From assembly GCA_964017045.1 (NCBI GenBank), contig OZ024799.1:32444236-32508235 (forward strand): a DNA stretch of 64,000 bases, read 5' to 3'. Positions 23,228 through 34,837 of this stretch are shown here, in pieces; the stretch's first letter is position 1; each line of letters starts with the position of its first letter. The translations under genes and the position numbers were made by a program. The DNA is from Omphiscola glabra (lineage: Eukaryota > Mollusca > Gastropoda > Lymnaeidae). The notes under the pieces are model-generated. The model did not search any database. It was not told the origin of the DNA and worked only from the letters and a program-made list of their open reading frames with translations.

Positions 23228-23704
23228 ATGCTTGCTGACACTCAATGCTTGCTGACACCCAATGCTTACTGACACCCAATGCTTACTGACACTGACACTC
23301 AATGCCTGCTGACACTGACACTCAATGCTTGCTGACACCCAATGCTTACTGACACTGACACTCAATGCCTGCTGACACTGACACTCAATGTTTGCTGACA
23401 CCCAATGCTTGCTGAAACTCAATGCTTGCTGACAACCAATGCTTGCTGACACTCAATGCTTGCTGACACCCAATGCTTGCTGACACTCAATGATTGCTGA
23501 CACTCAATGCTTGCTGACTCAATGCTTGCTGACACTGAATGCTTTCTGACACTCAATGCTTGCTGACACTCAATGCTTGCTGACACTCAATGCTTACTGG
23601 CACTCAATGCTTGCTGACACTCAATGCTTGCTGACACTCAATGCTTGCTGACACTCAATGCTTGCTGACACCCAGTGCTTGATGACACTCAATGCTTGCT
23701 GACA
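23228..23704. repeat. Minisatellite, 17-bp unit with a 23-bp variant, about 28 copies
   Basis: The main unit is CAATGCTTGCTGACACT. In the first third a six-base insertion (GACACT) gives a 23-bp higher-order form. The minus-strand 113-codon frame that overlaps it is repeat-driven. Confidence 0.95.
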
Positions 23705-24742
23705 ACGAATAAGTTTTACAAATCGTGGTTCAATTTGATTTTTTTTTATAATTTGAAGTTGAATGTTATTATTAGTATTAATTTACGTTTCTTTTTTTAT
23801 TCCTTCATCTGAATATGATTTTAAAAAAAAAATAGAAAGCTTAAAGATGAAAGCACAGGAATCACGTGTCTATTTCTGTCTATTTCTGTCTTCTGCTTAT
23901 CAAAATGTGACGTGCAAGGAAATTCCCCCTCCCCTCAAAAACAACAACACCAACACCAGGTTCTTCAACTACGTCACTGAAGCCAAGAAGTTGTGGTAAG
24001 GACCAATTAGGATTAAGAGTAAGATATTTACGTTTGGAGTGTACTTTTATATGCACGAAGACTAACCACTAAGGTTTGAAAAGGGGAACCTTCCAAGATG
24101 GTATCATCGGTGGCATACCTCAGGGAGACGAAAGGTGGGGGTGGTGGGGGTGGGTTTTAACCAGGACGTGTGCTAAGCTTATCTTTTCGTCTTTGACATG
24201 ATCATTCTTTCTGCACTACCCGGTACCTCCTGACAAGCTTCCAAGACTACGTAGCAAAAGCAAAATCAAAAAAAAAAAAAAAATGATGAACACGTCATGT
24301 CCACAAGAACAATAACACAAAACCCATCCGGGTGTTCTGAGTTGTAGACTGGAAGTTATGGAAATACTGTTTACCCCGCAATTGGGTGGTTTACCATGAC
24401 CAATACACTATGTCAACATGTAAGCCTTAGCATGATCCTTATATATCTGCTTCGCTGATAACGAGTCACGTTCTTTATAAAATCATATGCAAAACAGCAA
24501 ACAATAAAATGATTTAACACTAAAAGTAACATGAGAAATACATATAAATCATCTGCCGAGAAGGCCGAGAAATTTAACGTTGTTATAATACACTGTATGC
24601 ATACAGAAACTGGTGAATGATTCGTCATGAACCAATGACATGTATGACAAAATAAATAATACAAAAACTATATTTTTATTTGTATCTTTGCAAATTCTGT
24701 TTTAAAAGAGATGTGCATGCACAGAAACTATTGAACACATAC
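23705..24742. other. Spacer, possible intron or membrane-segment exon
   Basis: Mostly unique AT-rich sequence. A minus-strand frame at 24413-24664 encodes a hydrophobic stretch (VFLMLLLVLNHFIVCCF) followed by basic residues. A CTCGGCAG acceptor-like site lies just before it, but its phase does not match the exon candidate at 24743-25018, so I do not call it. Confidence 0.3.
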
Positions 24743-25018
24743 CTGTAGTAACTTGCCAGTGTGCATGGAGTCCAGCTATAATGTGGATAATTTTTCGGAA
24801 ATTTCTGTTCACACTCGTTTTCTAGGAATACAGCAGGCAGCCAAGGTTTCCAGCTGTAGCCTTGAAAGATTTGCCTACGACCTTCGTTTGCCTTGTAATG
24901 ACACACAGCACACTGAAATGGAACACGCTTCAAGTTCAAATAGAAGCCTCGATCGCAGGGATTTCGTCCCGCCCATTCCTTTTCTGTTCGTGTTAATGAT
25001 AACGCCGAGGTAGAAACG
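24743..25018 (-). CDS. Candidate host exon encoding a cysteine-rich segment
   Basis: On the minus strand an acceptor (ATTTATCCACTCTAG, preceded at a distance by a T-run) ends at 25019. A consensus donor, TACAG|GTATGTG, follows base 24743. The 276 bp between are open in one frame (1 base + 91 codons + 2 bases, so the exon is phase-symmetric). The residues look coding, with six cysteines in motifs such as NPCDRGFY, FQCAVCHYK, ENECEQKF and TPCTLASYY. The spacing recalls extracellular cysteine-rich modules, loosely TNF-receptor-like, but I cannot assign a family. No adjacent exon was identified with confidence. This is the most credible host coding sequence in the window. Confidence 0.45.
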
Positions 25019-25447
25019 CTAGAGTGGATAAATTTGAATTTTGTGTTAAAAAAAAAAAAAAATGGAAACCCAGTTAGCGCTGGCTACAGCCAGTAAACCC
25101 AATTTCAAAAACAAAATTTCCGCCACCCTACCATAAAAAATGCAAACAAATGATGCAAATAAACCTTATTTTCTGGGTCTTCCCGAACCCGCTGACACTT
25201 GTTTCCCGCACCCCCAGGGGATGAGGGCGTGCCTGATCAAGACCCCCTTGAGTAAGGGACATGATCTCTGAGCATTATTTTAAAAATAGATTACAACCAA
25301 GGGGAATCCCCCATGGTAGGTTATTCAGGAAAACACGTCACTGTCGTTCAACAGATATGACGTGATGCTATAAGGTAATCTTATCTATGCATAATTGCTT
25401 TTCTCTTCTCACCGAAGCACTGCAAAGCCAAAATAAAGTAACAGATA

Positions 25448-25632
25448 CAGTGGCGTAGCGAGCTTAACTCGCGCCCGTGGCACAATACCTTTTTAGCGCC
25501 CCCCAATACATTTTTAGCGCCCCCCCCTATTCGAAAACCATACAATATTTTAGTAAAATATACCATTTGGCGCCCCTTTGTGAGTAGCGCCCGGGGCATA
25601 ATGCCCCCTTGCCCCCCCTCACTACGCCACTG
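25448..25632. mobile_element. hAT MITE, CAGTGGCGTAGC family, copy 2
   Basis: 185 bp, with the same ends as the copy at 21326 and a perfect 8-bp target duplication, AACAGATA, at 25440-25447 and 25633-25640. The near-identity of the two copies implies fairly recent movement. Part of a 128-codon minus-strand frame falls in it, so that frame is not a gene. Confidence 0.95.
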
Positions 25633-25846
25633 AACAGATAGCATGGGGACCACGCATCGGCCCTTCTTGCTTTTTAAAGTGACATAAAGCCAAAATAAGT
25701 ACAATTTGGCCGCCCACAGGGGCGTGCTTGTATTTAAATAAAAGGGGCATCCATGTATTGAATGCACCCTGGGGGGGGGGGTAGTGTTGATTTTAAAGAA
25801 AAAATATTTTGCTTAAAGGTTGTGTATTGGGGTACTGGTACGCGGC

Positions 25847-26179
25847 CTAGTAGGAACTGGGCCGAAAGATGACACGGAATTCGAGTCTTTTTGCTCTTAA
25901 ATGAAAACTGATGCCATTATTTGTGCAGAAATTGAGCCTGTGTCTTAAACTTAATGTTAGCTTTTGACCTGAATGTTCGCCGACTTGAAGAGATTTTTGA
26001 ACAGCACATAAAACTCCGCATGTATTTTTAAGATCTGGAGAAATGTGTTTTGTTATGGGATAATCGAGAACATCAAGTGATTGGTGGACAAGAAACATGT
26101 GACTTGTGGCCCCCCCCCCGGGGGTTGGGGGTAGCAGACCGACACTGAGTTGACAATAATCATATCGGTTGTTTACCAA
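25847..26179 (-). CDS. Unrecognised open frame, possible exon
   Basis: A 110-codon non-repetitive minus-strand frame (residues such as DVLDYPITKHISPDLKNTCG) ending in a stop at 25847-25849. It lies upstream, on the same strand, of the exon candidate at 24743-25018, with a hAT MITE between. Nothing links the two directly. A run of C/G inside (about 26110) argues against a constrained coding region. No family recognised. Confidence 0.2.
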   Translation of the reverse strand: MVNNRYDYCQLSVGLLPPTPGGGATSHMFLVHQSLDVLDYPITKHISPDLKNTCGVLCAVQKSLQVGEHSGQKLTLSLRHRLNFCTNNGISFHLRAKRLEFRVIFRPSSY

Positions 26180-26319
26180 TGATGTGGAGGCACCCTCCCG
26201 AGGGATCGTCCCGTCTCACGTCAAAATTTCATATAAACAGTTTGCTTTCGCCGCTATTGATTCTTTCAAGGAAAACTTAGTTCCCCTTAAAAGTATAACG
26301 ATGTGGCGCGCATTTGAAT

Positions 26320-26425
26320 ATTCAGTCAGAGTTAGCGTTAGGGTTAAAGTTAAAGTTAGTGTTAGAGTTAGGATTAGGTTTAGGATTAGGTTAAGGGTTA
26401 GGCTTTAGGGTTAAGGTTATGGTTA
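26320..26425. repeat. Degenerate telomere-like GTTAGG tract
   Basis: About 100 bp of imperfect GTTAGG, GTTAAG and GATTAG hexamers. It resembles the animal TTAGGG telomere repeat but is degenerate and internal. It could be a simple repeat rather than a true interstitial telomere. Confidence 0.7.
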
Positions 26426-26478
26426 CTGTTAGGATGGTATGAATGCTTGAAATTCATAAATTCAGTTATCCCGCAAAG

Positions 26479-26625
26479 TGCCACCCAGTCAAATTGATTA
26501 TCCGATAAATCCTATAACAGAGTTCTGTCTTGTTGTCAAATTGCCACCCAGTTAATTCGATTATCCGATAAATCCTATAACAGAGTTCTCTCTTGTTGTC
26601 AAAGTGCCATCCAGCTAGTTCAAAT
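26479..26625. repeat. Tandem repeat, 63-bp unit, about 2.3 copies
   Basis: Two full units and part of a third, each with TGCCACCCAG (or TGCCATCCAG) and, in the full units, ATCCGATAAATCCTATAACA. Confidence 0.9.
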
Positions 26626-27133
26626 GTTAAACAGTCTATAAAAACGCTCCCTTTTCTTGTATTTTTTTAATGGGGCAGTTGAGGTGTTCTGATACAGGGA
26701 AATAAATAATTAGGGGAACTATTTTAGTAAAAAAAACAAACAACAACAAACATTAGCTTTGTTTTTTAAATGAAGTAAATTAAGTGTAAAATGAATGAAG
26801 AAGTTGTAGACAAACTGATGAACGTAGATAGGGTACTTGGTTTTGCGCTTGTTAATAAAATTTTACTGAGGTTGCAATTTCGCCATTTCATTTATTTCGT
26901 TTGTAAAAAATGTTTTAAAAAATAAAATAAATAAATACAAATTATCATTTTTTTAATAAAAATTATTAAATTACTAAACTTCTTATCTTATTATTATTTA
27001 AAGTATTCAAATTTAGATTTTAGACAAAGCGAGTACTATGGCAAGGTACTTGTACCTACTTTCCGTGCAAATAGTTGTATGAACTTTTGGTTGATTAAAA
27101 AAAAAAGAAGAGTTAAACTTATATGACGGGTTT
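26626..27133. other. Unique AT-rich DNA
   Basis: No gene or repeat recognised. Confidence 0.5.
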
Positions 27134-27755
27134 AAAATAGAGTGCACGGTAGGCAGTGGAGTGCATGATAGGCAGCAGAGAGCCCCGTAGGCAGTGGATT
27201 GCACGGTAGGCAGTGGAGTGCATGGGTGAAGTGCAGTGCGCGGTAGGCAGTGGAGAGCACGGTAGGAAGTGGAGCGCATGGTAGGAAATGGAGCGCATGG
27301 TAGGCAGTGGAATGCATGGTAGGCAGTGGAGTGCAAGGTAGGCAGTGGAGTGCACGACAGGCAGGGTACTGCACAGTAAGCAGTAAAGTGCACGGTAAAA
27401 AGTGGAGTGAACAGTAGGCATGGGGGCACGCTAGGCAGTAGACAGCACCGTAGTCAGTGGGGTGCATGGTATGCAGCAGAGAGCACCATAGGCAGTGTAG
27501 TGCACGGTAGTTAGGGGAGTTCACGGTGGTGAGTGGAGTGCACCGTAGGCAGTGGAGTGCACGGTAGGCAGTGGAGTTCATGGTAGGCAGTGGAGTTCAC
27601 GGTAGGCAGTAGACGGCACCGAAGGCAATGTAGTGCACGGTAGTTAGGGGAGTTCACGGTGGTGAGTAGAGTGCACGGTAGGCCGTGGAGTGCACCGTAG
27701 GCAGTGGAGTGCACCGTAGGCAGTAGACGGTACCGAAGGCAGTGGAGTGCCTGGT
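27134..27755. repeat. Minisatellite, 19-bp unit, about 33 copies
   Basis: A degenerate array of GTAGGCAGTGGAGTGCACG. Four overlapping minus-strand frames of 100-149 codons, rich in cysteine, histidine and threonine, fall in it. They shift between the three phases of a 19-bp period and are artefacts. Confidence 0.95.
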
Positions 27756-27879
27756 ACAACTTTTTTAAATACTTTAAAAAATTTAATGCTAAGCCCATGT
27801 ATCGTGACCCCAAATCAGGTAATTATGGGGTCTCTGGGGTAACCCACTGAATCAGTTACTAAAAAATAAAATAATGATA

Positions 27880-29295
27880 ATAAAGAAACTTTTATTTCTA
27901 ATCGGCGTCGTCTCGTCCCTTAAATCTTTATAGTCCCAAGAAAATTTTTGATAACTTTAAAATGCAAGAATGCATTTTAGCACATATCTGATTTTAGTTT
28001 TGCAACATTCACTCCTTTATCGGGGAGCAACAAGAGAAAAGAAAGTTAATAATTTAGGTGTCACTTAACCTCAGAACCATCGTTTGGGCCCTTTTACTCC
28101 TGCGGTTTAGGGGCTTTAAGTTGTGATGTGAAACAATTTTTTTAACTAGTAGATCTGCATGTAAGGTCAAAACCCAAAAGTGGCAGGGGGCCTCTGCTTG
28201 ACCTAGTTATGTAGTAGATTTATTTTATATTACGAATTAATACTTTGACTTAATCTTTATTTTAAACAATTTTTGGGGTTAACTGCTTGATTACTAAATG
28301 AATTTTTAAAAATCCTTTCAAAAAACATTTCCATCACAAAAAAGCACTGCTAACAAACACTAACATTATTTTACTGCTAACAAACACTAACATTATTTTA
28401 CTGCTAACAAACACTAACATTATTTTATAGCCAAAAAAAACTAACATTATTTTACTGCTAACAAACACTAACATTATTTAACTGCTAACAAACACTAATA
28501 TTATTTTACTTATACGATGAGTGCTTCGAAAACAAATACGTTTAATTTATTCACTTTGGAAATATTTCCATATTTGACCAGAGCAAGAAGAGAGGGAAAA
28601 AAATAGTTTTATAGAAACGTTTAAGTGGCATATCAAATTTACAATAACGTTCTCCAGATCTATGACAAATCGCCTCTTCGAAATACTTTAAAACATTTTA
28701 TTACCAAATCCATAGACTTTGTTTTTAAATGCACGATTTAGAAAGTAGATGTTTTTAAAAAAAATAATTGGAATTGGCATGATACTCAAAATGCTATTTT
28801 ACTAAAATAAATTGTGTTTTTTTTCGTAGCGTTCTACTTTAATCTAATCTCAAACATTACGGGCAAATGTGTGGAGCAGATGGCTTATTATTCTAAAACT
28901 AAAACGAGAAAAGCAGTTGTGGATTTAGAATAAATATAGGTTAAGCATAAAAAAGAGAAAAGAGGAACAAAAATCGGTTATTCAGGAAACTGTCTTACAA
29001 AAGTAGCACATTTGAAGAAAACTCAATCGCTTTCAATTTAATAATAATTGGTGAAACGTTCACTATTTGTATGCGTTGCTAAGTTCGAATTTTTTGATGA
29101 AAAAAAAAATTATTTTTTTTTATTTTTAAATTTTCCTTTTATCCAATTTACAGTACATGGATTCGAGTAAAGAAAAAATGTTAATAGCTATATTTTTAAA
29201 AGCATGATGATATTATACAATTTATAGTTAACACCAATCACTACTTTAAGAGTCATGGCACTGTCCCACCGGAGAGATGCCTGAAAGAAGCCCCG
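27880..29295 (-). mobile_element. Partial hAT element (left flank of duplicated segment A)
   Basis: The right end (about 29258-29290: GGCACTGTCCCACCGG, then ATGCCTGAAAGAAG) matches the inverse of the left end of the intact element at 31974. The block at 27900-28090 (AATGCAAGAATGCATTTTA) matches the inverse of 32900-33085. The two landmarks sit at similar distances in both copies, so this is an inverted, decayed copy of the same family. A related copy in the same orientation occupies 45823-49749. A 27-bp array lies inside. Confidence 0.65.
28345..28507. repeat. Minisatellite, 27-bp unit, 6 copies
   Basis: Six copies of ACTGCTAACAAACACTAACA plus TTATTTT. The corresponding place in the second hAT copy (about 47357-47390) has a single diverged unit, so the array arose in this copy only. 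Confidence 0.92.
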
Positions 29296-29496
29296 ATCAC
29301 AATGTTGCCCCACCCTCTTCTTTGATAGATGAATCTAAAAAAAAACTGGCAGGCCCCACCTTTATGACATGCCAGTCACGAACATCATTAATGCAAGCGA
29401 TACGAGAACGTTTCACGCCTAAATATAGCAAGTGACGTCATTACGTCGCGCTTGGATTTCTGACGTTATTTGGTTTTATTGTTTTGTTGCTCGGAG

Positions 29497-30324
29497 TCCT
29501 TGTTTTAATGGTATCGTTTTTCTCAGTCATTGTTTTAATGGTATCGTTTTTCTCAGTCATTGTTTTAATGGTATCGTTTTTCTCAGTCCTTGTTTTAATG
29601 GTATCGTTTTTCTCAGTCCTTGTTTTAATGGTATCGTTTTTCTCAGTCATTGTTTTAATGGTATCGTTTTTCTCAGTCCTTGTTTTAATGGTATCGTTTT
29701 TCTCAGTCCTTGTTTTAATGGTATCGTTTTTCTCAGTCATTGTTTTAATGGTATCGTTTTTCTCAGTCCTTGTTTTAATGGTATCGTTTTTCTCAGTCCT
29801 TGTTTTAATGGTATCGTTTTTCTCAGTCCTTGTTTTAATGGTATCGTTTTTCTCAGTCATTGTTTTAATGGTATCGTTTTTCTCAGTCCTTGTTTTAATG
29901 GTATCGTTTTTCTCAGTCCTTGTTTTAATGGTATCGTTTTTCTCAGTCCTTGTTTTAATGGTATCGTTTTTCTCAGTCCTTGTTTTAATGGTATCGTTTT
30001 TCTCAGTCCTTGTTTTAATGGTATCGTTTTTCTCAGTCCTTGTTTTAATGGTATCGTTTTTCTCAGTCCTTGTTTTAATGGTATCGTTTTTCTCAGTCCT
30101 TGTTTTAATGGTATCGTTTTTCTCAGTCATTGTTTTAATGGTATCGTTTTTCTCAGTCATTGTTTTAATGGTATCGTTTTTCTCAGTCCTTGTTTTAATG
30201 GTATCGTTTTTCTCAGTCCTTGTTTTAATGGTATCGTTTTTCTCAGTCCTTGTTTTAATGGTATCGTTTTTCTCAGTCCTTGTTTTAATGGTATCGTTTT
30301 TCTCAGTCATTGTTTTAGTTGTTT
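29497..30324. repeat. Very homogeneous minisatellite, 30-bp unit, about 27 copies
   Basis: Units of TTGTTTTAATGGTATCGTTT plus TTCTCAGTCC or TTCTCAGTCA. Except at the edges, the only variable site in the whole array is that C/A position. Because 30 is a multiple of three, three frames (two plus, one minus) stay open for about 290-307 codons. Nothing else suggests translation. Segment B has only one or two diverged units at 49920-50000. Confidence 0.98.
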
Positions 30325-30427
30325 CGTTTTTAAAAAAAAGTTTTTTTGTAATTAAACACGTTCATGATTTAAACAACCCGAATGTTTATTTATAACAATT
30401 TCTATGATCAAAGTGTTGTCACGTGAC

Positions 30428-30618
30428 CAGATGCGTAGCGTAGGGCGGCAGGGGGGTACAGATGTACCCGGCCGGCAGCCAGTTAGGGGCGCCAAAACGT
30501 GCTTTGGTATTATTTTATTGATGATGAAAATAATGAGTTTCAGAGTTGAAAAAAGGAAAAGAGGGCGCTTTAAAGTGAATCTTGTCCCCGGGCGCCAAAC
30601 CCTCTAGCTACGTCTCTG
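30428..30618. mobile_element. hAT MITE, CAGAGGCGTAGC family
   Basis: 191 bp, with ends CAGATGCGTAGC and GCTACGTCTCTG and a perfect 8-bp target duplication, CACGTGAC, at 30420-30427 and 30619-30626. Segment B carries the uninterrupted target (CACGTGAC once, 50082-50089), so the insertion followed the duplication. Confidence 0.96.
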
Positions 30619-30928
30619 CACGTGACAGACGTTGTAAAGGAAAATGGGCGTTTACAAATATTGAAAAGGAAAAATTCAAAAATATTTTTTTCCTTAACAA
30701 ATACACCAACCAATGAAGTGGAGAACAAAAAACCTTCTGGTCCCTGAACCCATCAACTTTAAAGCTAATGGCAATTTTATGAACATCGAAGAGTCGACAG
30801 CGCTCAAACTAGATTGTATTTAATGACACGATTTGAAGGCAACATGACAAACAATTTGGAAATAAACTGAAAATAAAAAATAAAATGAACGCTTAGTACG
30901 CGCCATGGGTGTTTAGGTAGAACAACTC

Positions 30929-31430
30929 TATTTGTAACATCACTTTATTGTAACATCACTTTATTGTAACATCACTTTATTTGTAACATCACTTTATTTG
31001 TAAAAACACTTTATTTGTAACATGACTTTATTTGTAACATGACTTTATTTGTAACATGACTTTATTTGTAACATCACTTTATTGTAACATCACTTTATTG
31101 TAACAACACTTTATTGTAACATCACTTTATTGTAACATTACTTTATTTGTAACATCACTTTATTTGTAAAAACACTTTATTTGTAACATGACTTTATTTG
31201 TAACATGACTTTATTTGTAACATGACTTTATTTGTAACATGACTTTATTTGTAACATGACTTTATTTGTAACAAGGACTTTATTTGTAACATGAATTTAT
31301 TTGTAACATGACTTTATTTGTAGCATCACTTTATTTGTAACATCACTTTATTTGTAACAACACTTTATTTGTAACATCACTTTATTTGTTACATCACTTT
31401 ATTTGATACAACACTTTTTGTTGAAACATC
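30929..31430. repeat. Minisatellite, 17-bp unit, about 29 copies
   Basis: Units of AACATCACTTTATTTGT with GACTTTATTTGTAACAT variants. The matching locus in segment B (50440-50810) has a related but much more diverged 17-bp periodicity (CACTTTATTTGATACAT), so the array predates or accompanied the duplication and then evolved separately. Confidence 0.95.
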
Positions 31431-33224
31431 ACTGTTGCAATTGCTTGTGAGACTTCCTTCACAAAATTTAATTCTCGTGGTTAAGAATTTGCTTAAAATC
31501 CGACGCACTACCCTATTTAAGTTTAATTTAAATTTAAACATCACGCTAAATGAAACATAACTGTGCTTCCGTAACATGATCATAGGAAGCCATCAACCCA
31601 AGTTGTTGGGGACCGCTGCAATAGACTATCTAAAAATTATATTCGCCTGACGACCATCCAACATTTAGGAGTGGTGAGTTGTCATGACCTGAACTTTACC
31701 TACATTGCCTGAAATTTTCCGTAAAATGTCATGTGGTATTTCTAGCATGCTGGGAATGCAGGACGTCGTTATGACGACCAATGAAAATGTACGGCTCTTA
31801 TCTATGACCAGGCTACTGCTACAATTTTCCAGCAAAACAAGATGTCGAATTATTTTCTTAACAAAAAATTTTTACGTGAAAATTGTCGAGTTCTTTACAA
31901 ACATTTCTTGAAAAAAAGTGATTTTGAATTTTACAATTTTGAATGTCGTTGTTGAATACATCGGCCTCCTTCTCAGTGTTTCTTTCAGGCATACCTCCGG
32001 GGGGGCACTGCCCCCCCGGAGCAAGTCAAGTGCCCCCCCCCCCGGGGGAAAATGTGTAAAAAAAAAATAATTAAAAAAAAACAAACTACTCTAAATTTAA
32101 TTTTTATAAAATTTTTAAAAGTTATTGAAATGTGTGCCTTTAATCGATTACAATTATTGGAACAAATAAAATATCGCTTTGTTCGATATATATATTGATG
32201 ATCCTTAGAGTTCAGGTTAATCTTGTTACAGGATCGCAGAAATCGATTATAAATATGGTATTGTTTTGAAAATTGGCCGCTCCTGATCATAAGCTAAATC
32301 TTACTTTTTCTGATTCGCAGATATCGGTATCTTTTATTTAATTACATTTTGCAGCTGCAAAAGTTGAAAGACTTTTTAATAAACCTGTATTAAACTACCT
32401 TTTCATCGATATAAATGCCTGTAAATTAAATATAGCTCTTGCTAAGAAAAAAACATGTGCAATCTGTTTTCAAATTATATTGTATAATAGCATCATGCTT
32501 TAAAACATCATTTTTAGCAAACATTTTAATGTAGTAGATTCCATAGATGTATGCTGACATAGATAAAATAAAAATTTAAAAATAATAATAATAATAATTT
32601 TAAAACAAAAAAATAGGAATTTACCGGTTACATACAAATAGTGGACATTTCATCATAATTATTAAATCGAGTGTTTCTATTTTTTTAACACAGTTTCGGG
32701 AACAGAGTAAAATGATTTTTTAAAAAAAATAGTCTTTATTTATTAAATCCCCAATGACTTTTCTCTGTTAATATAATAATAATAAACAATCTTCCCCAGC
32801 TGTTTGAACTATTTAAAAAAAATTATTTTAAGATGATAATCCAGTAGAAAGAATATAATATATATTTAAACAACGAATAAAAAAAATCGAGTATTTCGAT
32901 TATCTTGTAAATGCCATTTTTGGTAGTAAAATCTTAACTAGCATCTCTCCCATTGCTCTACAGTTAAGTGTTCAATGATGCGAAACTAAATTTAACTACG
33001 GTATGTAAAAAAAAATGCATTCTTGCATTTTGAATTTATCAAAAAATTTCCGGGGCCTATAACGTTTTAAGGGGCGAGTCTAAGCTAAAGAGTATCTCTC
33101 GATAAAAAACATACCATAAGGGCTCCCAACTGGACTGAATTAATTTAATATTGTGCTGGTGGAAGAGTTAGTGATGTCCTGTTATTATCGTTATTTCTAG
33201 CGCTTCCCACCCAAATGTCTGAAA

Positions 33225-34190
33225 TGTTTACATCAGTGGCGCTTCATCCCATTTAGGGCCCTGGCCTGCTCCACCCCATTCTTCCATTGGGATCGATCCA
33301 TCGCTTTACACCTCCACGTGCGAACCCCAACCTTTGTAAGCCCTTCTCTACATCGTCAATCCATTTTATATTGTTGTGACTATGGATGGGTATTTGTACA
33401 CTTGATATAGCTCTTAGTTTGTACGGATTCCCAAAACAAAATTGTCTATCATCGGGTCATATATTTAGCAGGTTCTCTGCTTTTCTGGTAGGAACCAAGT
33501 CTCACTACTGGTCTTGTGACAGTGGTGTATACTGCCTTCTTTGTTCCCTTAGCGAGATTTTTGCTTTGAAGTAGCTTTTGTAAATTGAAATAAGAACGGT
33601 TGCATGCTGTTATTCTTTCTTGCACCTCCGATTGTATTTCCTCTTGCTTATTTATAGTCACCCCTAGATATTTGAAAGTAGCTACCCTCTCAAAGGCGTA
33701 GATGTTCATATTGATGAAGTCATCAGTGCTTATTTCCTGACATTATCATAAATATTTACATCAAGACCAGCTTTGACCGTCACATCTTCAATTTCCCTGA
33801 AAGTTTTAATAATATCATCAATGCTGTTTCTACCAAGTAGCGCTATATCGTCTGTGTAGGCCAGGTATTGCAGTGGCTGGCTTTATAAAGTTCCTTATGG
33901 TTGTTCTGTACCACCTCTCAGGTGCTCACACGTATGTTTCTACTGCTTTCTACTAAAGTGATGTTGAAAATGATACACGGATTTCCTTGTCTGAGGCCCA
34001 GATTTATTGGGAACTCCCTCAAGTACTCCCTCTGTACTTTGATTCTACTTTTGTAGTTATCCATCGTCATATGTATGAGTCGGGTAAGTTTGTTAAGGAC
34101 TTCAAGTTCCTGCACAGCATCGTTCATGTATTTCCTGTCTATGCTATCATTACCTGATTTGTAGTCCACATATAGTTGGTGTATGTTGAT
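33225..34190 (-). pseudogene. Degenerate LINE reverse transcriptase (3' part)
   Basis: Read on the minus strand, the pieces appear in the normal order for a non-LTR retrotransposon: DYKSGNDSIDRKYM (RT motif A region) and INLGLRQGNP (motif B) within 33918-34169, then AYTDDIALLGR (the YxDD catalytic box, near 33847-33858), then FKYLGVTINKQ and the thumb/connection region within 33449-33709. The C-terminal motif VRTWRCKAMDRSQWKN follows at about 33240-33330. Each piece is in a different frame or separated by stops, so at least three frameshifts or stops disable it. It lies inside the hAT element at 31974-35246 and lacks its 5' half. Confidence 0.88.
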
Positions 34191-34837
34191 GTATTCTTAG
34201 CATTTTTCTACGAGACATCTAACAGTAAATATATGAACGTTTGAAATGCCCCTTCACACATTGTCTTAAAGATACATTGAATACAGTGCATGATACCCTC
34301 ACTAGGTAACTCTTGTTACCAGTGAAATATCCGCATCAACACCAGGCACAGAAACATTGCAAATCCCATCTACATTCATTGGAGCCATAATGATCAATAA
34401 ATTTGAACCACAATGCATCACTGCCTTTTGAATTTATTATTTTTAACTAAAGGTGACCCCTGCCCTCACTTTTGCTCAAACTCTTCGGATTCCTCAATTT
34501 CTGCTACCCCCCCCCCCCTCTTTTTTTTCCCTTGACGTCGATCAATGTGACTACCGGGTTGAATCTAATCTTGTGTCAAATGATTTTCTTCGGCACACCA
34601 CAACCAGAATGAATTTAGTTTGTGTCTGGCACTGGTCGCCATAATTCCTCCCCCTGACGCTTGAAAAATTATTTCCCCCTATCAATTGAAAGTCTTATCT
34701 AAACATTCGAATCATGTATACTCCAAAATGCACCTTTTGATTGTTAAACAATCACACATATGCTGCTGCCCTACTTCCCGATAAAAATTACTTGCCATGA
34801 CAGCGAAATTTGGTGCTGATATATACACTGCCCAGCG

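Noticed and set aside
25381..25767. 128-codon minus-strand ORF
   Set aside because: Half of it is the CAGTGGCGTAGC MITE with exact target duplication.
27013..27813. Cys/His-rich frames of 100-149 codons on the minus strand
   Set aside because: Unit is 19 bp, so each frame cycles through all phases; no protein constraint is possible.
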